DNA from: Cyprinodon diabolis | Taxonomy: Eukaryota > Chordata > Actinopteri > Cyprinodontiformes > Cyprinodontidae | Assembly (NCBI GenBank): GCA_030533445.1 | Contig: CM060064.1 | Location: 42,489,287 to 42,553,286 of the forward strand | DNA length: 64,000 nucleotides | Direction of reading: 5' to 3' | Shown here: in pieces, positions 30,060 to 42,500 of the stretch | Position numbering within the stretch: position 1 is the first letter of the stretch | Layout of the letters: each line of letters starts with the position of its first letter | Notes under the pieces: generated by a model | Seen by the model: the letters and a program-made list of their open reading frames with translations, nothing else | The model's database searches: none | What the model was told of the DNA's origin: nothing | Program-made: the position numbers and the translations under genes

Positions 30060-33000
30060 TCAGTTGAATGTTCTACCTGAAAGATACAAAACAAGGAATT
30101 AGAGTGAACATGAATCATGAAATGTTTTAATTATGGTCAGCTGTGTAGGTTTTATTGTTTTAAGTGAAATCTTCTGAATGAATTTTAAAGCTTCTGATTT
30201 ACTTACCTTTGATATTGACTGTGATGAAATGCCCCATTGCTTGCTCTCCAGATTTACATGTAGCTTTGCACTGATATCTTCCATTGTGTGGTGATTGCAC
30301 ACTCATAATTTCCGTCTCAACTTGTCTGCATCTCATGTTGCCGTAGGTGATTGTCTCGTTGACTGTGGTGAAGTACTGACTGGGGTCAGTCAGCTCGAAA
30401 CTGTTTTCCCCTTCCTCTTTGATCTTATGCCACACCACGTGCACTATTCCACACTTTTTATAATCATAGTTTGCCTCACAGGATAGTTTGACTGTTGATC
30501 CTCTAACAGGAGTTATGGTCTTCTGAGGGTAAAGGACCTCAAGGTAATCTGCATTTACATGGGAAGAGAAAACATTCATGATTAAAAGGTTTGTTCCTGG
30601 TTTTAGACTCACGTTTATCATCTTTAAGAAAATAAATTATGGCATGATCTATTTAGCGTTTGCCAGTACTGCCTTTGTACTTACTCCCTGCTTAGGAGCA
30701 GATATGATCAGAGATATGTAGGGTAAAAAAAACAAACAATTTTTGGTAATTAAAAAGCAATATGGAAGTGTTGCAGGCAATGTAGCACGGCTGACGCCAA
30801 CCATGCACATGTTTGCTGGAACTGCATTGCGATAAAACCTTTCTGGTCTTCTATCCACCTTACTCTGTGCAAAGTAGTGTTGTATTCTATACTAAAATAT
30901 ATCTGGATGTGAAATTTATGTGAAAAAAGATGTTCAATATTTGGTTAAGATATTACTGTCAGCTGGGAGGAAAGAAACAAGAAGATGGCTCAGACCTGAG
31001 CCACACAGCCATACTCCGTGGATGGACAGTGTGGAGGAAATATTCACTGTGGAAAGAATGAATTTCATTTTAAGATTGAAAAAAGCTCAATTTAAAGAAA
31101 AATGGTGAAAATGGTGAACATATAAATTAGCCTCGGAAACTGTCTGACTTTTTTATCACGACAACCGGTTGCTGTCTTAGGTTCGAGTGTTCATTTTGCT
31201 TTGGTTTTGTATCTTGCTGCTGCTCAGAGGGCTAATATGCATTGTTTCTTTTATTGTCAAAAACAAAGATAAAAGTCGGGGGGGGAAAGCGATAAAGGAA
31301 ACATTTTGAAATTAGTGGGGTAAAGTAGACTTGGTGAAAAAGGTGCATTAGAGTTAACCTAAATGACATAATTTTAGACTGAGAAGTGTTACGGCTGCCA
31401 CCGTCATACTTGTGTTTCCCTTTTTTTCTTTATTTTCCCTCTTTCTCACCTCTACTAAGTAGGCTGCATGGCCCTGTGGAAAGACCCGCCTGGTTTCTGG
31501 GGATCTGACAGTCCCATCCATTGGTTCTCAGTTCCACCTTCAACCAATGGCTCATCACCACATGCAATCACCTCCTGCTCATAAGGAGACCTCACCTGTT
31601 GATTGAGGCAGCTTGTCACAGTCAGTTGACTTGTGTGCCTCGTGTGAACCAAACATTGCTGGTTAGCAGCTGCTTGTGTGTTTAGTGGAGTAGCTCACTT
31701 ATCTTTTTGGTTGCCCATTTAGGGTTTGTGCTTAATAGCTTGTGTCAAGCATTTTGTTGTGTTTTGGCTTTTGTGCACCTTTACTAGCTTTAGGTTAGAA
31801 AGAGGGTGGAGGTAGCACCAGAGTCTGGACTGATTGCACCACTGAGTATTTTCTTTGTTAGTTACATTAGATGTAGTGGGTGCTGTGCTCTCTGTGTTTT
31901 TTTTTTAGTAAGGATCTTTAAACCCTTTTGGTTTAAATCTGTAGTTAGGCACAATCCCCCTTTTGAAGATCTCTTTTATTTAACTTTGTTATTTTCACAG
32001 CACCCTCACCCACCCTCCTTTTGTTTGTTTATTGCTTGCACTTCTTATCAAATAAATCATAATTTTATAAGAACTTACCAGTTTCTGCCTATTTGTTTAT
32101 GCCCCCACTTCCCTAGACCAACAGGGGGTCGTAACAGAAGAAACTAAGCAGAATATCAGCACCTGTGCGGGAATGGAGATGATTCTCCTGTGTTTCCTGG
32201 TTACAGGGCATTGACCATTGTTTACCTTTCTACCTACCAAACTAATCTTTCTCATTCTATGACATCAGTCAGATAACTTCCATTTGGATAAAACTGGATG
32301 ATGAACTGATTATATCATTAAGCAGAAAGATTTGGGCAAAATGACCGTAGTGTTAGGATTGTTTAGTCAAAGTCCAGAACTCAACTAGATTGAAAAGCTT
32401 GGAATTTTAGAGAAAGTATGACTAGATAAAAGATCTGAAATATAGTTGAAACGAAGAAAATGGCAATGATAGAACTTTACAGTCATTTAAAGTTTAAGTA
32501 ACTACTTCTAAAAAAGGCCATTACTGTAAACTGAGTCATGAGATGTCCTTGGTTTTATGTAAATCTACATTTAGAGAAAAAAGTCATAACTAAACGTGTT
32601 GATTTCAAACTTAAGTTGCTTCAAAATACTAAAGATTAACTTATTAATTTATATTAATAATTTAATAATAATTTAATAATAATTTAACAACCTTAAAAAG
32701 GTCTGAAGTTAATGTTAAGTGTAAATTTATGAAGAACTTTAGGCAAGGCAAGTTTATTTGTATAGCACAATTACGTACATGGACAATTTAAATTGATTTA
32801 CATGAATTAGATAATAAATTAGAAGAAAAATAAAAGAATAAAGCAAATAAAGATTAAAAAAAACATTTGTAAAACAATTGGACCACAACCTTAAACTAAT
32901 AATACCTTAATTAGCAGTTTAATTTCAACTGTCAAAGGAAGTTCTAAACAATTGAGTTCTTAACTGTGACTTTAAAGAACTTAGATTTTTATGCTGTTAT

Positions 33001-36000
33001 TTTGAAATCCTCCTGGAAACAGGAAACTGATCTTTTCCTCCCATTTGCATGAACCTTGTCACAGGAGTGAGTTTACCACACCCTCTTCCTGAATTTCATA
33101 ACCATGGAAATAATGGTCTTTCCTTCCTGGAGAGGATTCGATATCTGCTTTGAGGGTCAGATTATACTGAAAAACAGCTGGCTCTAAGTGAAGAGAGAAA
33201 AAAATCTGGATCTGCACAGGAACCCAGTGGCAGCTCCATGTGAGTACAGCTGTTCTCACTGTGGATGATCGGATGTTCAGAACGAGGCCTGTTCTGGTAA
33301 AACTGCTGAATTAATGGAACCAAAAACAGAAACAAGAGTTGGACCGATACCAACTGAAGATGTGGTCTGTGATTCCTGCACAGGCCTGAAGCTCAAAGCC
33401 CTGAAGTCCTGTCTGGTGTGTCGGGTGTCTTACTGTGAGCTCCACCTGCAGCCTCATTATGTCTCCCCGGCTTTTGAAAAGCACAGACTAGTGGAACCTT
33501 TAGGAAACCTGCAGGAGAAGTTTTGTCTTCGCCATGATGAGGTGATGAAGATTTTCTGCCGCACTGATCAGCAGGCCATCTGTATTTTTTGTCACATGGA
33601 GGAACACAAAGATCATGACACAGTATGTGCAGTGACAGAAAGGAAGGAGAGGCAGATTGAATGTCGGACAAAAGTCCAACAAAGAATCCAGAAGATTGAG
33701 AGCGATGTAAAGGTGCTGCAGGCGGAGATGGATGCTATAAATCGCTCTGCCGATGAAGCAGTTAAGGACTCCGAGAGGATCTTCACTGAATTAGTTCATG
33801 TCATCCAGCAGAGGAGCTCCGCTTTAAAGGAACAGATCAGATCCCAACAGAAAGCGGAGGTAAACCTTGTCAGAGAACATCAGGTGAAGCTGGAGAAGAA
33901 GATCACTGAACTACAAGAGAAGGATGCCGAACTGGAGCAGATCTTACACACTGATGACCACATCCAGTTTTTACAAAGTTACTCTGTGCTGACCAATCTG
34001 AGTGAATCAGTAGAGTCCCTAAGCATCAATAATCTAACTCTGGCGTATTTCAAAGAGGTGACACACACTGTGGCAGAAACCTGCAAAAAGCTCCAAGACA
34101 TTCTCACTGAGAAATGGCCAGAAATCTTATCAAAAGTGGTCAAAGTGGAGGCTTTACTGCCACATCCGGAACCAAAGAGCAGAGAGGAATTTTTAAGATA
34201 TTCCTGTCGGCTCACGCTGGATCCCAACACGGTGAACCCTTGGCTGGGGCTGTCTGAAGATGGCAGGAAAGCAACAGTGATGAAAGAGAAGCAGAATTAT
34301 CCTGATCACCCAGACAGATTCACTGACTGGCTTCAGGCTCTGAGCAAAGAGAGCCTGACTGGGCGCTGCTACTGGGAGGTGGAAAGGGGCACGGGGGGGA
34401 TTTCAGTGGCCGTTGCGTACGAGGACATCAGCAGAACGGGGAATGAAAGTGGGTTTGGAAACAACAACAAATCCTGGACATTTGGATGTTTTGATGTTAC
34501 TTATTATTTTAGGCATAATTTTGAAAAACTTTTACTCTCAGGTCCAAAGTCCTCTAAAATAGGAGTTTTTCTGGATCAAAGGGCAGGAATTCTGTCATTT
34601 TATAGCGTCTCTGATAAGATGACACTTCTTCACAAAGTCAAGACGACATTTACCCGGCCGCTGCGTGCAGGAATTTGGGTTTATTGGGTCGGAGACACAG
34701 CAGAGTTCCTTACACTAAAACAGACACATGTACTTTGATGGATCTAGTTTAACGGTAATATTCACCTTTAATTCAATTCAATTCAGTTTATTTATATAGC
34801 GCCAATTTACAACACAAGTCATCTCAAGGCACTTTTACAGTTCAACAAGATCATACAGTCAAAATCATTCAAAGTTTTCTAAGGAAAACCAGTTGATTGC
34901 ATTGACTCATTGACTCAAATGCAATCCCTCACACTAAGCATGCTTGTAGCGACAGATGAGAGGAAAAACTCCCTTTTAACAGGAAGAAACCTCCAGCAGA
35001 ACCAGGCTCAGTGTGAGCGGCCATCTGCTGAGGCCGACTGGGGTTCAAAGAGACAGAAGCAGAGATACAAAAAGCAGCTGTAAAAGGCGGCCCCGTCCAG
35101 GAAACACACAGCCATGTCAGAGGATGAAGAGAGCACATCCAGCCAGTCACAGTCAGAGAAACAGGACTACACTGGAAAACAGGCTGATCACCAGCATCTA
35201 TAAACAAGTGTGTTGATGGCAGCAGCACAGCTGATGTTTCTCTCCAGGATGGCGTCACAGCCAAACAGGAACAGACGAGGCCTCACAATCGTTCATTAAA
35301 ATTTGCAACAGTCTTTTACACAACTCTAATGGAACAGAGCTAGGGGAGCAGAACTAGGTTTATGTCTTTGTTCAAATTGTGATCTTGGAGCCTCTCCATG
35401 GCATAAATGGCGTCTCTCCATTGGTGGTTCTAGATAGGGGCCATCGGGGGCCAGCGTCTCTGAAGAACTGGTCCTGGCCCCTGTAATGTAATACTAAGTA
35501 TTGGCAAGCACTTTATAAGCAAGCACTGTTAAAAAAATTACTTTACTTTATTAGCCTTTTGGAGTTATTTAATATTTTCACTGTTTTATTTCAACAATGA
35601 TTTAAAAATTAAGGTTTTGCACTTTTATTTTCAGTCGTGTTGAGATAGGATCACAGTTTTAGTTTCTTATTTTGACTTTTTTCTTCTCTATTGTATTTCT
35701 TAAGAAATAAATTTATTAAGAAATAAAATAAAACTAGCTCAACTGGCCAACTTGCTGCTCTCAGGGGTAAACAAAAAAATAAAAAAAGTTTAGAGCATTT
35801 ACAGTGGAAAAGTTTCAAACATTGGCAGAAGTAGAGAAGATCTGTGGTTAAGATAAGTTTCACTTCTAAGCATCGGCCAATAAGCAATCTTCCAAAATTA
35901 AGGAAATCACTCCTACTTTTTAATGAACTTTGCTTTTGTTTTAGATTTAACTGTCAGTTTCCAAATGACTTCCAAACCAAGTGAAAATGGGTTGAAAAGA

Positions 36001-38960
36001 CTTCATGTTATGCATCCAAACAGCTACGATTGGTTGAAAATTGAAAGGTGAAAAGCTGTAATTTTCAGGTTGTTGAAAAGTCGTTAAAAATATATATATT
36101 TGAAAGACTTTTTTTGGACTAAAATTGGACGAAATCAGACGGACAAAACACAGCCTAATTTAAACTATTGCTGGACTAAATTAAGACTATGACGACCAAA
36201 CAGATTCATCCCGAAAACAAACATCTCATTTTTGGCGGGTGAGAATCTTTGTGAAATGTAAATCAAATAACATTCAAAGATGTTTAATTTGAGAACATGT
36301 AGCTCATAGAAAGTAAATGCAATTAACTTTCAGTGGTTGAGGGGATTTCTATTCTACTGTCAATGCTTACTCTCTCAGAAGGGATTGCTGCAAAATTAGT
36401 GACCTGATACAGTTTGCCAGGGTTCCTTACACAGATAACTTTTGACCAAATGAAACAATACAATGAACATTTAGGGTCGGTAGAGGTCTTAGATTTATGA
36501 TCAGATTAGTCAGTGTTCCATTAAATCAAATGTTTGCACTGTCTGCACTGGTATAAATAAAATTTCTTGTCTGTCTGTATAATTATTGTATCATTGGTTT
36601 TCTCGTTAAGTTCAATGATAAGAAATTTTGATATGAAACATTGCTATATAGAATTAGTGAAATAATAAAGTACATTTTTGCCAGATGTAACCTACCCTGT
36701 TTGCTTTGATTTAAGTTAAAAGCTTTTAATTTGTTCAGGGATTACTGATGACTATTGCACAAAGAAAATACTGCTGGAACATTTCACAGTTCGATAACTG
36801 GCACCTCCCCACCTAAACCTCAGTAACCTGTTTCCCACGGTCACCGTTCTTTATTTTTTCTTACAACCTAGATCAGTACACAGTACAACCAAAGAAATTT
36901 AAACATTCATATTGGAACTTTATGATAAAACTGTAAAATCATTATTATGAACAAGTTTCTGATTCACTACAAAATGTATTTATTCAGGCTGATATAGTAT
37001 CTGGTCAATATTAGTATCAGTCAATATTAAAAGCTGCATTATCCTTAATGTATCAGAAATGAAAAAATTCTACTGGGACCTACCAAGGAAATATGCTCAA
37101 AAACTAATACAACAGTTAAACCCTTTATTAGTGCACCATGCGTTATTTTTCCGGGCTGCTTTTGAATGCATCAACACGAGACTTTATGCTGAGAAGAGCT
37201 GAACGTGAGCATCGGGTTTTTTAGTAAACCACCAGCAAAAAGCCAAAACCATTGTAGCTTTCTCCAAACTAACCGAGTAAACTGTGTCACGTTGTTTGCT
37301 AATGAGACTTTTTAGTTAAATGATGACAAGGTCAAACAGGCCAATATATAAATTTAACCCTATAATGCCAATCTATCGTATTTTATACATACGGTTTCTG
37401 AAATGTTTTGCATTTGACACCTTTTGCATAATTTAATGGTAAAAACTTTGCTCAAAATCTTATTGTACTCAGATATACCTGATAACAGCCAGTAGAAGAC
37501 TACACAAAAAATAATCTTGACTTATCGCATAGTAATAAATTATTAATATCAAAAATGTAATTCTGTTTTTTCTTTTTTCATATTTTGTTAAAAGGGCAAA
37601 TAAGGAATTCAAACCAAAAAAATATATATAAATTTCTGTTTTGTTTTATTCTTGGATCGGGCTTTAAAGGGTCAATAATATATAAGGTTGCTACATCTGT
37701 GACATTAGCTAGTTAGTTTATTCTTTCCATAAACCCAATCCTCTTTCCTTTTTAAGCACACCGTGTGCTCCAGTTGCTCTCCACATGTTTAGTGTTTTGG
37801 TTACAATAGAGAGAGGAGAGTCAGGAAATAAATAAAGAATATCCATGGAATACAATTTATTTTAAATTGAAATGCCAGAGCTTTTTTTAATGCGTCTCTT
37901 CCTAATTCCATTTCAAAATTTTGCTTTCCTCATTTTTTTATGGTTATTTCCATAGTAGCGAGAGCAGAGTCTGGGAGGAGATGGACCGGAGGCCAGCAGC
38001 AGGGAGAATGATGTTAGGTCTTTACAGGTAAGGAGAGATAAAAACTTCCTGAGAATATTTAATAATATCAGGTATTATGAAAAAAGTTTTCACAGGAAAG
38101 GTGAAACTGAATGCGAGAGACTGAGAAATCACTGAAAAATGATTGTTATGCCCCTAGAAATATGGTTTGGATTCTCTCAATTACGTCATTCTTATTTATT
38201 TAATCGTTATTGAATTTTTGAAAGTAAAAATTTTTAATATGTACACTTATATGTATGTAAGTTAAAAGCCCAATTTTACATTGATATATTATAAAAATCA
38301 CATTGGTGAAAAAAAAAGGAAATGACAGGTACATGCATGTATATTACTACACACAGATTTAGACAAAATATACCCACACTAAAACAGAATATACTACACT
38401 ATTGAGCATTTCCACTTTTGATAAACTTTACATGCACAAGTGCACGTTCACAAACAACTACAGGTGCTTGGTCCCAGGTACTTAGAGATTCACTTCCATA
38501 CAGAAAGTCTATATTCTTATCTGCAATCATCACAGTATACATGTCAGATTAAATAATACTACTTATACTTCAGCGATAGTATCAAGGTGTTACTTTATTG
38601 TATTGCTTGTACCATGTCCGTTGTTTGTGGTTTTCTTTTTATATCTCTTTGCTGGTGATGAAGCAGACTGAAGTTTTTTTTTTTCTTATAGTTATCTCCC
38701 TTTTATCTCCTCTTTCTTTCATCTTTTCTCCTTTTTTTCTGTATTTCCTTTCCTGTTCTATTTAAATTGCAGTTTCTATATAATCTGTAATACTCCCTGC
38801 ATGAACTATAATAAAGCTATTTATATGCATATATCAAGCGGAACACTATTGCGATAGCTGTACTGGTTCTCATGTGAACGCAAAATCTGTTGGGCTCTTT
38901 TTGGCAACAAGACAATTATTCCTATTGCCAAATTTATAGACAGGACTCCGTTAAAAAAAG

Positions 38961-38991
<31 letters not shown>

Positions 38992-39470
38992 ACAGCATAT
39001 AAGAAGTGACTTAATATGATTGTATCCAACATGGGTTGATTTAAAACGGCCGAGTGTAAGTTTGAAGGTGAAAAACTTTGGGTGATGATCTTACAGCTAC
39101 CAAAAAAATGGGTTAATAGGATTACCTGTAACCTGCACTATTGATTGATTTCATTTAATTTCAGACTCAAGGTCCACAAAAGATGCAAATGATAGTATTA
39201 AAACGAAATTGTACTGAGATTAAAATTAAGAAGCTATTGCTTAATTGTGCATCAAAAATAACCTCTAACTGGTCTTTTATAGTCAAACTATAAAGTTGGA
39301 TAGCAACATTTATTCTAAATAAATACTAAAATCAGCACAGTTTGAGATACTTACAGCATGAAAACTTTCAGTAAAGATGTGTGGTATATATACAGACATT
39401 CCAAACAAAAAAAATAGGTTAATACGATGAAGTTTCTTTTATTTAACACAGAAAAGTATGTATGTGTATG

Positions 39471-39525
<55 letters not shown>

Positions 39526-42500
39526 TATATGTATATATGTATTAATGTGCATGTATGTATGTGTGTATGTGTATATATATAGATATGTATGTATGCTTAA
39601 ACATAGGTAGATGTTAATATAGAACAGGGATAGGATTTAATAAGTTTTATTACTTCTTCCTACTCCTTTTCGAACATGATGGTATGTACATATGTTTTTT
39701 CTTTTTCTTCTTTTTAGGCCCGAGCAGCAAAGCGCTGCGAAGGCCTATTGTATTTCGAAAGTTTCTTATTATTATTACTATTTGTTTTGTTTTGTTATGA
39801 CTTTATTAATTTACTTATATTTGCATTTTATTAAGTGTTCGAAATAATCAATAAAAAAAATTAAAAAAAAAGCAGCCATTATTCCTGCTACTGTAAAAAT
39901 AAAATAACATCCAGAGTGTTTACTGTTGATGTTTAAGCTTAACAGACAGACTTAAGCAAAGATTTTAGACGGGATTTAGTGGTAGTTTTTAAATGTTTCT
40001 GGGATGTAATTTCTTTTGCTAATCCTCTGTTCAGTGTAACAAGAAAATATTAGCTGGTTAACGCTTTAGGCTATCTGCTCTAGTAGCCTGCTAGCAGTCT
40101 GTTTCTTAACAGAGATTACAGTTTTTAAAGAGTTCTACTTTAAACTAGGGATATTTGTTGCTGTCTTTGTTCTCACCCTCTGGCTTCCCTTGTTTTTTGA
40201 TTGTCGATAATACACTAAGCCAAATGTTTATGTTTTGTAAATAAAGGTCCTAGTCAGTGTCTCTTGCATCTCATTAGAAGAAATTCAACCGCAGGGATGG
40301 CAGAAATTTTTTGGTCAAATTTGGTCAAAACTAAACAGCTTGGCTTCTTTTCAGCCGAGGCTTTTATAGGAAATGCTACCAATCAGGAAATAGAAAAAAA
40401 AATATTTCATGACTCCACAGTAAAGAAACCTGGGATTTTATAAAAAAATGTAAGAGAAATTGTAAACACAGCAAATACGACATAAAAACTGTTAAGTAAG
40501 GAGAATCATTTGTTGACAGCTTCTTCTTTTGTTCCTCTGATCAAACACAGAAATGACACGGGCGCTTTTGGCTGTGTTCAAGGCAGTAAATATTAAAAAA
40601 AAGCTCATAGAGAACAGTTCCTACTATTAAAATATAATTTTTTTGGATCAGTTTACATTTGCTTTTAGTTCATGTCTGTGCCAGTTTTCCAAGTTTACCT
40701 TCTCAAATAACCTGCTGTTGTTCAATGGACATTTTGTTTGTTTTTTAAACTGCAAAATTTTTTGTTTTTAGAGTCAGAAATGTGGACCTTTCATTTCTAC
40801 ACTGAACATTTTTTCCAATTGTTCTCAGTGCCAAAGGATTCTGGTCACATATCCAAATGTTTTTGTTGTTTTTTTTAATAATAATTAAACTTTATTGATC
40901 TCACATTAGAGACAGTTACCTCTGCATTTAACCCATCCCCTTGGGAGCAGTGTGGGGAAAAGGGTACTTACAACTTTCTCAGAGCACAATCGCGCCGCTC
41001 TAACCACTAGGCCAGTTTATTTAAAGTTTGGTTGTATAAGGGTTGAAAGTGTTGTGAGAAGGTTTGCAGACCTTGAGAAAAAGGTGTTACTTCCATATAA
41101 TTAACCTCAAAGAACTGGGTGCATTTTGTCACTTGAAGAAAGCTTCTTCCAAAAGTTCTTATTGTATGTCTTTAGGGCAGGGGTCACCAACGCGGTGCCC
41201 GCGGGCACCAAGGGGCCCTCAAGGACCACATTGTGCCCTCAACGCCTTCTGAAAACAGCAACTCAGCAGTGGGCTAAGTTTGAAATTTTATTTTATTCTG
41301 TGACTCTTCTTTTTAATCATTTATAGAGCATTTCATCATAGTAATCATATACTGCATTTTAGCATTTATAGAGATTTTAAAATTATAATGTTTAAAGGAA
41401 AATTAGAAATTAAAAGTTAACAATAAAAATGTGTTTAATTTGGATGAAGTTTAGGTGAACGCTGACCCCTCTTGTTCATAGGTCAGTATTGGTAGCCCTT
41501 CCTATGATTCAATAGCCATGAAGTAGCCCTCAGCCTTGAAATGGTTGGTGACCCCTGCTTTAAGGGGAGTGTTTCTTTAAATATGTTTATTAAGGTTGAC
41601 CTATTAATCACCTCTGATGTTATAGTCCTACATTTATTATAGTTCATTTAAAGCACTTCTGTTCACATTAGTTTGTTTGTTGTTATTATTTTGAATTGAA
41701 TTGTGCCATGTTGGTTGGTGGAGGGGGAGGATGGGTCCCATATACAGAGGTTCCTGTTCGTTAACCTTTCCTGAATTGAGTGAATGATTGACTTTAGTAA
41801 TCTCACAGTGGTGGATTTTACTTGTCATATCAGCTCAAATAGTCAAAAGAGAAGAAGGTACCAAAGGAAAAAAAAGGTGCATAGGATATATACTATAAGT
41901 ATATACAGTATATCCACATATGACAGCTTTTTTTTATATATATAGTAGGATCATTATACAGGGTGATTGCACAGGGTATTTACATGGGTATTTTTATATA
42001 GATGAATATTTATATAGATGAATATATATATATAGTTATTGCTCTGGGTTTTAAAAAGTAATTGCACATTATACATTGCACAAGTTATTGCCGTTGTAGT
42101 GTCGCATTGTAGAGTCTAGATGCAGCAGGCATGAATGACTTGCCACCAGACTCTACAATGCGACACTACAACGGAAATAACTTGTGCAATGTATAATGTT
42201 TTGTCTCCTTTCTTTCATCCTCCTTTCCTGAATGCTAACTCTCAAATAAAGGTAAGAAAAATCAATAAATGATTTAAATAACATATTTCATGATAATGCG
42301 CAAACAACAGAGACAGTCATTTTTATAGGCATGATAGCCTATATATCAAGCTCATTTTTTCCTATCTTCTTATATTAGCAACTGGGAAATAATTTTACAG
42401 CATAGCTACTTCTATTAACTGATAGTTTATTTAATAATTTTGACTTCTTTATTTTTACAAGAGAATATTTTACAAGTTTTAGATCTATGATACGAGGTTA

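Noticed and set aside
34929..35264. ORFs on both strands after the TRIM gene
   Set aside because: They lie within the dispersed repeat at 34770-35310.
40985..41010. A tRNA gene (GGCCTAGTGGTTAGAGCGGC on the minus strand)
   Set aside because: Only the tRNA-like head is present and it is attached to a repeated SINE body; there is no complete cloverleaf. The same holds for 17825-18130.
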